Below, piece by piece: positions 1 to 5,266 of a DNA stretch of 16,957 nt (position 1 is its first letter; each line of letters opens with the position of its first letter). The translations under genes and the position numbers were made by a program. The notes below the pieces were generated by a model. The model was not told the origin of the DNA. It saw only the letters and a list, made by a program, of their open reading frames with translations, and made no database searches. The stretch is from NCBI GenBank assembly GCA_045580145.1, contig JAZNNI010000050.1:1-16957 (forward strand), in the 5' to 3' direction. Source of the DNA: UBA1738 sp045580145. GTDB taxonomy: Bacteria > Bacillota > Clostridia > UBA1381.

Positions 1-9
1 GTTTTCTCT

Positions 10-561
10 CTACTCCAATTTATCCTTTAGCATTGGTGTCAATAATGCTAAAACAATAGTTGTGATTATCATTTCCGGAACCATATACGAGCCATTATAA
101 ATTAGTGCATACAGCGGCACGCAGTCGGTATCAGCAAATGCGCCCCATATTAAAAGTCCGGAAAGTACGTGAAGTGCGTATCTCATACCTGTAACAATCA
201 GTCCACTTAATGGTATTGCCCAAGGCTTATTTTTCATAAGCTTCACGAAAAAACCGGCAAGTCCTAAAACCGTGAAGGCAATCACATAATCAAGCAGTAT
301 TACACCTAAAAAGCTTAAGGCTGTTGTTGCAGGGGGAAGATAGAAATCTGTCATCATTTGAATAAGCGAAAAGACGAATCCGGACAAAAGTCCCCATTTT
401 GTGTCTACAATTATGGAAACCAAAATAATTGGAACCATACTTGCAAGGGTTATGTAACCGCCTTGTGTCCACGGTGCAGGAAGAAGCTGTGATACCAGCA
501 CCAATGCGAATGCCAGTGCAGTAAGCATAGCACTCAGAGTTAATTTTTTTGTTTTTGTCAT
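10..561 (-). CDS. thiT: ThiT-type thiamine transporter (ECF S component)
   Basis: A 183-residue, very hydrophobic protein with about six membrane segments. It is the substrate-binding S component of an energy-coupling factor (ECF) importer, which needs a shared EcfA/A'/T module encoded elsewhere. Features typical of ThiT are a GGYIT segment near residues 34-38, H131 and W139 within a HVLSGLLIW stretch, and YNGSYMVPE at 155-163; these correspond to the thiamine-pocket region of the family. The ATG at 561 follows AGGGAG with about 8 nt spacing. The gene is monocistronic as far as visible, because its stop lies 10 nt from the window edge. The upstream TPP riboswitch on the same strand independently supports thiamine as the substrate. 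Assignment is firm. Confidence 0.93.
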   Translation of the reverse strand: MTKTKKLTLSAMLTALAFALVLVSQLLPAPWTQGGYITLASMVPIILVSIIVDTKWGLLSGFVFSLIQMMTDFYLPPATTALSFLGVILLDYVIAFTVLGLAGFFVKLMKNKPWAIPLSGLIVTGMRYALHVLSGLLIWGAFADTDCVPLYALIYNGSYMVPEMIITTIVLALLTPMLKDKLE

Positions 562-620
562 AAAAACACTCCCTTAAAAAAATTTAACTGAATACCGAAC
601 TTATGATTATGGATTTTAAT

Positions 621-654
621 AAAAAAAGGAGATTATCTAAATCAGATAATCTCC
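621..654 (-). terminator. Riboswitch-controlled intrinsic terminator upstream of thiT
   Basis: Read on the minus strand, a GGAGATTATCTGA arm pairs with its complement to give a near-perfect hairpin (628-654), followed directly by a run of seven T (621-627). It lies between the TPP riboswitch and thiT, where a ligand-controlled transcription terminator is expected. A GGATAAT segment inside the riboswitch (about 691-697) can pair with the ATTATCT of the terminator 5' arm (about 644-650). This gives a plausible 7-bp antiterminator that exists only when the aptamer is not folded. The hairpin is seen directly; the switching mechanism is inferred. Confidence 0.88.
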
Positions 655-670
655 GTAAAATTGCAATTTT

Positions 671-762
671 TAATATTTTCCTACGCCGGCATTATCCGTA
701 TCAGGTTCACGGGTCGGAATGCACAATTCCCTCTCAGCCTTTTTGAAAGCTCCCCAAATATT
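671..762 (-). ncRNA. TPP riboswitch (THI element)
   Basis: The minus strand carries the conserved THI-box blocks in order: GGGGAGC, CTGAGA, GACCCGTGAACCTGAT, then GGATAATGCCGGCGTAGG. The closing P1 helix can be drawn from AATATTT (756-762) and AAATATT (671-677). Such elements bind thiamine pyrophosphate and lower expression of thiamine synthesis or uptake genes. Here it precedes thiT and a terminator, so excess TPP should stop transcription of the transporter. Confidence 0.95.
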
Positions 763-774
763 CAGTTCTAAATA

Positions 775-803
775 ATTTTACCACAGGAGAAGAAAAAAGT
801 CAA
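775..803 (-). promoter_or_regulatory. Sigma-A-type promoter of thiT
   Basis: On the minus strand TTGACT (798-803) is separated by exactly 17 bp from TAAAAT (775-780). Transcription would start near 768, just before the P1 helix of the TPP riboswitch. Confidence 0.8.
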
Positions 804-861
804 TATAAATATTATGGCGAAAGTAAGTAAAATATACATATTTGCTTTAAAACTACAATGT

Positions 862-890
862 TTGTATCTTTTTTGTTGATATAGATACAA
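862..890. repeat. Inverted repeat TTGTATCT-N13-AGATACAA upstream of the folate cyclo-ligase
   Basis: Two perfect 8-bp arms (862-869 and 883-890) are separated by 13 bp. The right arm lies between the -35 and -10 of the upstream candidate promoter (876-904). The arrangement suits a dimeric regulator's operator or an RNA hairpin. No regulator is recognised, so the role is open. Confidence 0.4.
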
Positions 891-904
891 GTTTTACATA
901 AAAT
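876..904 (+). promoter_or_regulatory. Upstream candidate promoter of the folate cyclo-ligase operon
   Basis: TTGATA (876-881), a 17-bp spacer, then TAAAAT (899-904). It lies just upstream of a stronger promoter at 906-934, so the two would form a tandem pair in which the second -35 begins 1 nt after the first -10. Confidence 0.5.
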
Positions 905-905
905 G

Positions 906-934
906 TTGAAATAGGGAGGCAGAGATGCTATAAT
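906..934 (+). promoter_or_regulatory. Sigma-A-type promoter of the 979-3465 operon
   Basis: TTGAAA (906-911), 17 bp, then TATAAT (929-934): one mismatch from full consensus. The start site would be near 941, giving a leader of about 38 nt before the ATG at 979. Confidence 0.82.
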
Positions 935-978
935 GGGTTTTGGATGAAAAATAATACCAATTATATAGAAGTGTGCCT

Positions 979-1530
979 ATGAAAAATGAAATCAGAAAAC
1001 TCAATAAATTATTGCGAAAAGAGATGTCTTGGCAAGATGTAAAGTCAAAGAGCAGAAAGGCAGGCGATGTGTTTTTGGCAAGTGACATATATAAGAATTG
1101 TAAAATTCTTATGATATATATGCCACTTGGAAATGAAACAGACACATCTACTATAATGCAGACCGCACTTGATGATGGGAAAAGAATTGTACTTCCTGTG
1201 ACGGACGGAGAAACGGGGGAGATAACCCCATACTATGCAGAGCGTGATACCCGTTTTCAAATCGGAGCATTTTCTGTTCAAGAGCCTGACAGTAGTGACG
1301 TGGCTCGGTTGGAGGATATTGATGTTATACTTGTGCCGGGAATTGCATTTGATATGAGCGGAGCAAGAGTCGGCTTTGGCAAGGGATGTTATGACCGACT
1401 GCTCAAAAACGCGGATGCAATTAAGGTGGGGTATTGCTATGATTTTCAAATATCGGGCAGTATTCAGGTAGAAGAGTATGATATCTTGATGGACTACATT
1501 GTAAGCGAAAATGGTATGATAAAATGCTAA
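979..1530 (+). CDS. 5-formyltetrahydrofolate cyclo-ligase family protein
   Basis: A 183-residue protein of the usual family length. It converts 5-formyl-THF to 5,10-methenyl-THF with ATP, returning a storage or inhibitory folate to one-carbon metabolism in the cytoplasm. The signature block is near residues 120-140: PGIAFD, GARVGFGKGCYDR, the nucleotide and folate site of the family. The C-terminal VEEYDILMDYIVSE resembles the conserved end block. The start is uncertain: an in-frame GTG lies at 973, but the ATG at 979 has GAAG 7 nt upstream and is preferred. The SD is weak. It is the first gene of a probable operon with the PHP phosphatase (36-bp gap) and the EutH-like permease. Confidence 0.9.
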   Translation: MKNEIRKLNKLLRKEMSWQDVKSKSRKAGDVFLASDIYKNCKILMIYMPLGNETDTSTIMQTALDDGKRIVLPVTDGETGEITPYYAERDTRFQIGAFSVQEPDSSDVARLEDIDVILVPGIAFDMSGARVGFGKGCYDRLLKNADAIKVGYCYDFQISGSIQVEEYDILMDYIVSENGMIKC

Positions 1531-1566
1531 GGATAGTTTATAGAGCTAATAAAGGGGAGAAAGTCT

Positions 1567-2382
1567 ATGAATAATTTGCAAAATCTGCATATGCATAGCG
1601 TGTATGACGATGGAATAGATAAGCTTGAGGATACTGTCATAACAGCAATAGAAAAGGGTTTTGATTCGATCGGATTTTCAGAACATTCTCATACTCCCTA
1701 TTCTTTGGGGTATTGTATGTCACTGAGAGGAACAAAGGAATTTAAAAAAGAAGTATTACAGCTTAAGGAAAAATATAAAGATAAAATCGAAATTTTTTGC
1801 GGGCTTGAATTTGATATGTATTCTGATGACGATGTTTCAGAATGCGACTACTTGATGGGGGCGCTTCATTATCTTCGTATTGACGGCGAGTATGTGGCAT
1901 TTGACAGAGGTCAGAACGAGGTACAGAATGTTATTGACCAATATTTCGGCGGAGACGGAATGGCATATGCGAAGGAATATTATAAACAGCTTGCAAAGCT
2001 TCCGGAATACGGAGATTTTGATATAATTGCGCACTTTGATATTATTACAAAACATGCTGATAACGTGGAGTTTTTTGACCAAAGTTCACCTGAATATATA
2101 ATTGCAACACTTGAAGCGCTGAGTACTTTAAAGGGAAAGATACCATATTTTGAAGTAAATACCGGTGCTATGGCGAGAGGCTACAGGAAAAGTCCATATC
2201 CTGCGGAGTTTTTGCTAAGAGAAATGAAGAAAATGGGATTTGGAGCTATTATAACTTCTGACTGTCACGACAGAAAACTGATGGACTACGCATTTGAAGA
2301 TGCAGCCAGATTATTAAAGAAATGCGGATTTACTGAGAGATATGTTTTAACGGAGCAAGGTTTTAAGCCTGTTTCACTTTAA
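1567..2382 (+). CDS. hisJ: PHP-type histidinol-phosphatase family protein
   Basis: 271 residues with the full set of PHP-domain metal motifs: H8 and H10 in LHMHS, H40 in SEHSH, E81 in GLEFD, H101 in GALHY, H156 in IAHFD, and D232/H234 in SDCH. This pattern and length match the HisJ/HisK family, which removes phosphate from L-histidinol phosphate in histidine synthesis using a trinuclear metal centre. AAAGGGGAG before the ATG at 1567 is a good ribosome site. No other histidine-synthesis gene is nearby, so the substrate is inferred from the family only. A related small phosphate ester is possible. Confidence 0.85.
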   Translation: MNNLQNLHMHSVYDDGIDKLEDTVITAIEKGFDSIGFSEHSHTPYSLGYCMSLRGTKEFKKEVLQLKEKYKDKIEIFCGLEFDMYSDDDVSECDYLMGALHYLRIDGEYVAFDRGQNEVQNVIDQYFGGDGMAYAKEYYKQLAKLPEYGDFDIIAHFDIITKHADNVEFFDQSSPEYIIATLEALSTLKGKIPYFEVNTGAMARGYRKSPYPAEFLLREMKKMGFGAIITSDCHDRKLMDYAFEDAARLLKKCGFTERYVLTEQGFKPVSL

Positions 2383-2394
2383 AAGGAGAATAAA

Positions 2395-3465
2395 ATGGAT
2401 TTATTAACTACAATTATGTTGATTTTTTCAGTTCTTGGCGGAATAGACAGAATTTGCGGAAATCGCCTTGGACTCGGCAAGGAATTTGACAGAGGATTTA
2501 TGCTTTTTGGAAATATGGCACTTTCAATGATTGGTATGATTGTGTTATCACCTGCTTTGGCGGAGTGGCTGAGACCTGTAATTGAATTTACATATAATGT
2601 GCTTCATATTGACCCTTCAATAATACCTGCAACACTCTTTGCAAATGATATGGGCGGAGCACCGCTTGCGATTGAGGTGGCAAAAAATGGACAGATAGGC
2701 AGTTTTAATGCGCTGGTTGTTTCTGCAATGATGGGGTCTACAATTTCATATACTATTCCACTTTCACTTGAGATGGTAGAAGAAAGACAACACAAAGAAC
2801 TTCTGCTCGGTCTTTTGTATGGTGTCGTAACAGTTCCTGTAGGATGCTTCGTGGCAGGGCTTGTATGCGGAATACAGATTGTTCCGCTTATATTAAATCT
2901 TTTACCGCTTTTGATTTTTTCAGTTATAGTTGGGATAGGTTTAATCAAATTTCCGATGGCGAGTATTAAAATATTTAAAATTATGGGATATGGAATAAGA
3001 GCAATTATAACAGTCGGACTTCTGCTCGGAATAATAAGATTTATGAGCGGAAAAGAGATTATTAAAGGTCTTGAAACAATCGAAAACGGAGCGGCTGTTT
3101 GTCTTAATGCAAGTATCGTAATTTCGGGAGCATTCCCGCTTATATATACTGTCTCAAAAATACTTTCAAGACCGATTGGCATAATGGGCAGGAAAATGGG
3201 AATTAACAAAACTTCCGCAGTCGGACTTGTATCTATTTTGGCAACGTGTATGACGATGTTTAGCGCTATGAGTGAGATGGATAAAAAAGGAGTAGTGTTA
3301 AATGCTGCATTTGCAGTATCGGCTGCATTTACATTTGCGAGTCATCTGGCATTTACTATTGCATATGACAGTAGTTTTGTATTGCCTATGATAATAGGAA
3401 AGCTTGTTTCAGGCTTGTCGGCCGTCTTGCTGGCGCTATGCGTATATAAGAAAAGTGATAACTAA
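2395..3465 (+). CDS. eutH: EutH-like ethanolamine permease
   Basis: 356 residues with roughly ten hydrophobic segments across the whole length. It resembles EutH, the inner-membrane protein proposed to carry ethanolamine into the cell. Recognisable stretches include the N-terminal GGIDRICGNRLGLGKEFDRG, ATLFANDMGGAPLA, MMGSTISYTIP, and the C-terminal FASHLAFTIAYD. AAAGGAGAATAAA before the ATG gives a good ribosome site, and the 12-bp gap to the phosphatase suggests co-transcription. None of the usual eut partners (ammonia-lyase EutBC, shell proteins, EutD/E, EutVW) is in this window. The gene is thus an orphan here, and the substrate should be treated as family-based. The stop codon lies inside the 3460-3499 palindrome. 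Confidence 0.87.
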   Translation: MDLLTTIMLIFSVLGGIDRICGNRLGLGKEFDRGFMLFGNMALSMIGMIVLSPALAEWLRPVIEFTYNVLHIDPSIIPATLFANDMGGAPLAIEVAKNGQIGSFNALVVSAMMGSTISYTIPLSLEMVEERQHKELLLGLLYGVVTVPVGCFVAGLVCGIQIVPLILNLLPLLIFSVIVGIGLIKFPMASIKIFKIMGYGIRAIITVGLLLGIIRFMSGKEIIKGLETIENGAAVCLNASIVISGAFPLIYTVSKILSRPIGIMGRKMGINKTSAVGLVSILATCMTMFSAMSEMDKKGVVLNAAFAVSAAFTFASHLAFTIAYDSSFVLPMIIGKLVSGLSAVLLALCVYKKSDN

Positions 3466-3499
3466 AAAAATCGGTAAAATTTTACCGATTTTTTTAGTT
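3460..3499. terminator. Perfect 40-bp palindromic bidirectional terminator
   Basis: Two 20-nt arms meet with no loop between 3479 and 3480. Each arm runs AACTAAAAAAATCGGTAAAA. The GC-containing core (ATCGGT/ACCGAT) is flanked by A7 and T7, so each strand reads hairpin then T-run. The palindrome includes the TAA of eutH (3463-3465) and, by symmetry, the TAA of the convergent gene (3494-3496). Confidence 0.88.
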
Positions 3500-3793
3500 A
3501 ATAATAATATCCAAAAGGAATACGAGGCTTATCATAAGAAGTACTATATGTGAATAAACAAGAATATTTATTTTATTTACCTGTTCTTCTTCACGCAGTT
3601 TATTGACCGTTTTCAAAAGGACTAACCCTGTGCCGCAGATTACAGCAGGAAAGAAAAATAAACCTAAAAGTCCGCCTGCTTTGGTTGATTTTAAAACAAT
3701 ATTAAGAATAATTATAAAGTAGGCAGAACCTGCAAGCAGCGAAAAAATAAGACCTCCGTACTTGGTTTCAAAAATTTTATATACTTTGTTCAT
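3494..3793 (-). CDS. Small hypothetical membrane protein
   Basis: 99 residues, no family recognised. A short basic N-terminus is followed by three strongly hydrophobic segments: near residues 14-36 (including SLLAGSAYFIIILNIVL), 40-60 (GLLGLFFFPAVICGTGLVLL), and 77-98 at the C-terminus. A charged connector (KLREEEQVNK) lies before the last segment. The start ATG at 3793 was chosen over an upstream GTG at 3829 because GGAGG (3800-3804) sits 6 nt before it and because a well-formed promoter lies between the two. It is monocistronic, convergent with eutH, and both share one terminator. Its function is unknown. Confidence 0.75.
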   Translation of the reverse strand: MNKVYKIFETKYGGLIFSLLAGSAYFIIILNIVLKSTKAGGLLGLFFFPAVICGTGLVLLKTVNKLREEEQVNKINILVYSHIVLLMISLVFLLDIIIN

Positions 3794-3819
3794 ATAAAGC
3801 CTCCGTTTGCTTTTTTGTA

Positions 3820-3848
3820 AGTATACCATAAAACAGCCAAAAAATCAA
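3820..3848 (-). promoter_or_regulatory. Sigma-A-type promoter of the small membrane protein
   Basis: On the minus strand TTGATT (3843-3848), 17 bp, then TATACT (3820-3825). The start site would be near 3813, a few bases before the GGAGG. This places the promoter inside the longer possible ORF and supports the start at 3793. Confidence 0.7.
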
Positions 3849-3961
3849 GCAAGTATAAAGAATGATAAGATAAAATGTCGTTTCAGGTAGAAAATTAGAA
3901 AAAATTGATAAAAAAGGTAGTGTATAATTACCGGTTGTTGGTAATATTATATAAAATTTTC

Positions 3962-3990
3962 TTGACATCATTTCATTTTGATGATATAAT
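3962..3990 (+). promoter_or_regulatory. Consensus sigma-A promoter of sigH
   Basis: TTGACA (3962-3967), exactly 17 bp, then TATAAT (3985-3990): identical to consensus in both hexamers. The spacer contains CATCA-N8-TGATG (3966-3983), a small inverted repeat that could be an operator. The start site would be near 3997. Confidence 0.88.
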
Positions 3991-4025
3991 TATTTAGAGT
4001 AAACATAACAGCGGAGGTATATGAT

Positions 4026-4649
4026 GTGGATAGGATAAAAGAGCAGGCGTTATATACGTTGTCTGATGAAGATGTTGTGAAAATAGCTCAATCAGGCGAT
4101 GATAATGCTCTTAATCACATTATTGCAAGGTATCGCAATTATGTTTATTCAAAAGCAAATACATATTTTTTGGTTGGAGCAGAAAAAGACGACGTGGCGC
4201 AGGAGGGAATGATAGGTCTTTATAAGGCTGTTAAGGAATATAGTTCTTGTGAGGGCAGTTCTTTTAAGCATTTTGCGGGGATTTGCATATCCCGTCAGAT
4301 TTTGACTGCAGTTAAGGCGGCTACCCGTAAGAAGCATATTCCTCTAAATTCATATATCTCACTTGATAAAGCAGGTGACGATGCTGAAACATCGGAGGCG
4401 CTCGACTGCATACTGGAAGATGGCGACCAGAACCCTGAGGCTATTGTTATTGGGCAGGAAAATTTAAGTCTTATTGAGTATAAAATCAACAAGGTGCTTA
4501 GTAAACTTGAGATGCAGGTTTTCATTTACTACACCGAGGGGATGTCATATGATGAGATTGCATCAGTTGTTGGAAAATCCAGAAAATGTGTTGACAATGC
4601 ACTTCAGCGAATAAAGAAAAAGCTTCTTTGTGAGCTGAGTAAGGAATAA
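4026..4649 (+). CDS. sigH: RNA polymerase sigma-H factor
   Basis: 207 residues of the sigma-70 family, matching SigH (Spo0H), which drives early stationary-phase and sporulation-entry genes. The N-terminus has the SigH-like LSDEDVVKIAQSGDDNAL. Region 2 spans about 23-98, with DDVAQEGMIGLYKAVKEY as the core-binding and -10 recognition helices. A linker near 105-145 is followed by region 4.2 at about 172-198, with the helix-turn-helix YDEIASVVGKSRKCVDNALQRIKK. The start is GTG at 4026, 8 nt after GGAGG (4013-4017). Two ATGs (4021, 4024) lie between the SD and the GTG in another frame and stop at 4036-4038. The gene has its own consensus promoter and is followed by a zinc-ribbon gene. Confidence 0.93.
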   Translation: MDRIKEQALYTLSDEDVVKIAQSGDDNALNHIIARYRNYVYSKANTYFLVGAEKDDVAQEGMIGLYKAVKEYSSCEGSSFKHFAGICISRQILTAVKAATRKKHIPLNSYISLDKAGDDAETSEALDCILEDGDQNPEAIVIGQENLSLIEYKINKVLSKLEMQVFIYYTEGMSYDEIASVVGKSRKCVDNALQRIKKKLLCELSKE

Positions 4650-4687
4650 CCGTTTGTAGCTTAAGAAAAGCATACCGACAGGTAGAT

Positions 4688-4722
4688 AAAGGTGCAACTC
4701 CTTTCGGGCGGAGAAATTTTTT
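4688..4722 (+). terminator. Weak hairpin plus T-run between sigH and the zinc-ribbon gene
   Basis: CTCC (4698-4701) and GGAG (4710-4713) can pair over an 8-nt loop and are followed by AAATTTTTT. A competing hairpin, AAAGG (4688-4692) with CCTTT (4700-4704), uses the same bases. The layout resembles an attenuator, but the stems are only 4-5 bp and may not work. Confidence 0.35.
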
Positions 4723-4749
4723 AAACAATTCAAAGTGAGGGAATTTACA

Positions 4750-5022
4750 ATGTACGAAGACAAAACTTTAATCTGTAAGGACTGCGGAAATGAATTTATT
4801 TTCACAGCAGGTGAACAGGAATTTTATGCGGAAAAAGGCTTCCAGAATGAGCCTATTCGTTGCAAAGACTGCAGAATTGCACGCAAGAACAGTATCAGAG
4901 AGAGCAGGGAAATGTATGAGATTACCTGTGCAGATTGCGGAAAGGTAGACAAGGTTCCGTTCTTGCCAAAGAATGATAAGCCTGTTTATTGCAGCGAATG
5001 TTTTGAAAAACATAGAAACTAA
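4750..5022 (+). CDS. Double zinc-ribbon protein (CxxC-x17-CxxC type)
   Basis: 90 residues with eight cysteines in four CxxC knuckles: C9/C12 with C38/C41, then C60/C63 with C81/C84. The second pair has exactly 17 residues between knuckles, matching the small zinc-ribbon family often named for the CxxC-x17-CxxC pattern. Each pair should bind one Zn ion. Function is not established; nucleic-acid or protein binding is likely given the basic stretch RIARKNSIRESRE between the ribbons. The ATG at 4750 is preferred over an in-frame GTG at 4735 because GAGGG lies 8 nt before it. The gene is followed by a strong terminator at 5052-5077. Confidence 0.85.
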   Translation: MYEDKTLICKDCGNEFIFTAGEQEFYAEKGFQNEPIRCKDCRIARKNSIRESREMYEITCADCGKVDKVPFLPKNDKPVYCSECFEKHRN

Positions 5023-5051
5023 TCTCTTGCTTTGTTAGGGGAGGAATTTAT

Positions 5052-5077
5052 AGGGACACGAAAATGTGTCCCTTTTT
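5052..5077 (+). terminator. Intrinsic terminator after the zinc-ribbon gene
   Basis: AGGGACAC (5052-5059) and GTGTCCCT (5066-5073) form a perfect 8-bp stem over a 6-nt GAAAAT loop, running into TTTTT (5073-5077). Confidence 0.88.
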
Positions 5078-5112
5078 GCTTTATAGAAACTTAAGTTCCT
5101 ATAAAGCAAAAA
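5073..5112. repeat. Long inverted repeat TTTTTGCTTTATAG / CTATAAAGCAAAAA
   Basis: Two perfect 14-nt arms (5073-5086, 5099-5112) enclose a nearly self-complementary centre (AACTTAAGTT), so almost the whole 40 bp can fold on itself. It starts in the T-run of the preceding terminator. Neither strand has a T-run after the stem, so it is not a classical terminator. Its role is unknown. Together with 5128-5163 it fills the non-coding gap 5023-5266. Confidence 0.6.
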
Positions 5113-5127
5113 AAGAATTTAATTACC

Positions 5128-5163
5128 TTGCAATTTTTTCGTGCAAAAGGCACGAAAATGCAA
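5128..5163. repeat. Inverted repeat with TTTTCGTGC / GCACGAAAA core
   Basis: A 9-bp core stem (5136-5144 with 5150-5158) over a 5-nt loop is extended by TTGCA/TGCAA (5128-5132, 5159-5163) across a 3-nt bulge. There is no T-run on either side. The string CACGAAAATG also occurs in the neighbouring terminator (5057-5066 and 5151-5160), hinting at a common repeat origin. Confidence 0.5.
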
Positions 5164-5266
5164 ATGGGTATGAATAAAGCACCCGCTGCTTCTTGACGCT
5201 CTACATAAATTTATAACTAATGGCAATTTGAAGGGCGGCTCAGGCAAATACGCTTTATTTTTCCGT

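Noticed and set aside
894..1145. 83-codon minus-strand ORF at the start of the folate cyclo-ligase gene
   Set aside because: Antisense to a clear gene and across its promoter; no supporting signals.
2604..3209. 201-codon ORF on the minus strand inside eutH
   Set aside because: It is fully antisense to a clear membrane protein gene, has no ribosome site or promoter, and its composition mirrors eutH codons.
3777..3971. 64-codon minus-strand ORF over the intergenic region before sigH
   Set aside because: It overlaps the promoter of the small membrane protein and the sigH -35 region, and has no SD.
4650..4735. tRNA-like or other structured RNA gene after sigH
   Set aside because: Short hairpins occur but no cloverleaf or known RNA pattern fits. 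Kept only as a possible attenuator.
5193..5225. TTGACG as a plus-strand promoter in the gap before ylbJ
   Set aside because: No good -10 at 16-18 bp and no plus-strand gene follows; ylbJ is on the other strand.
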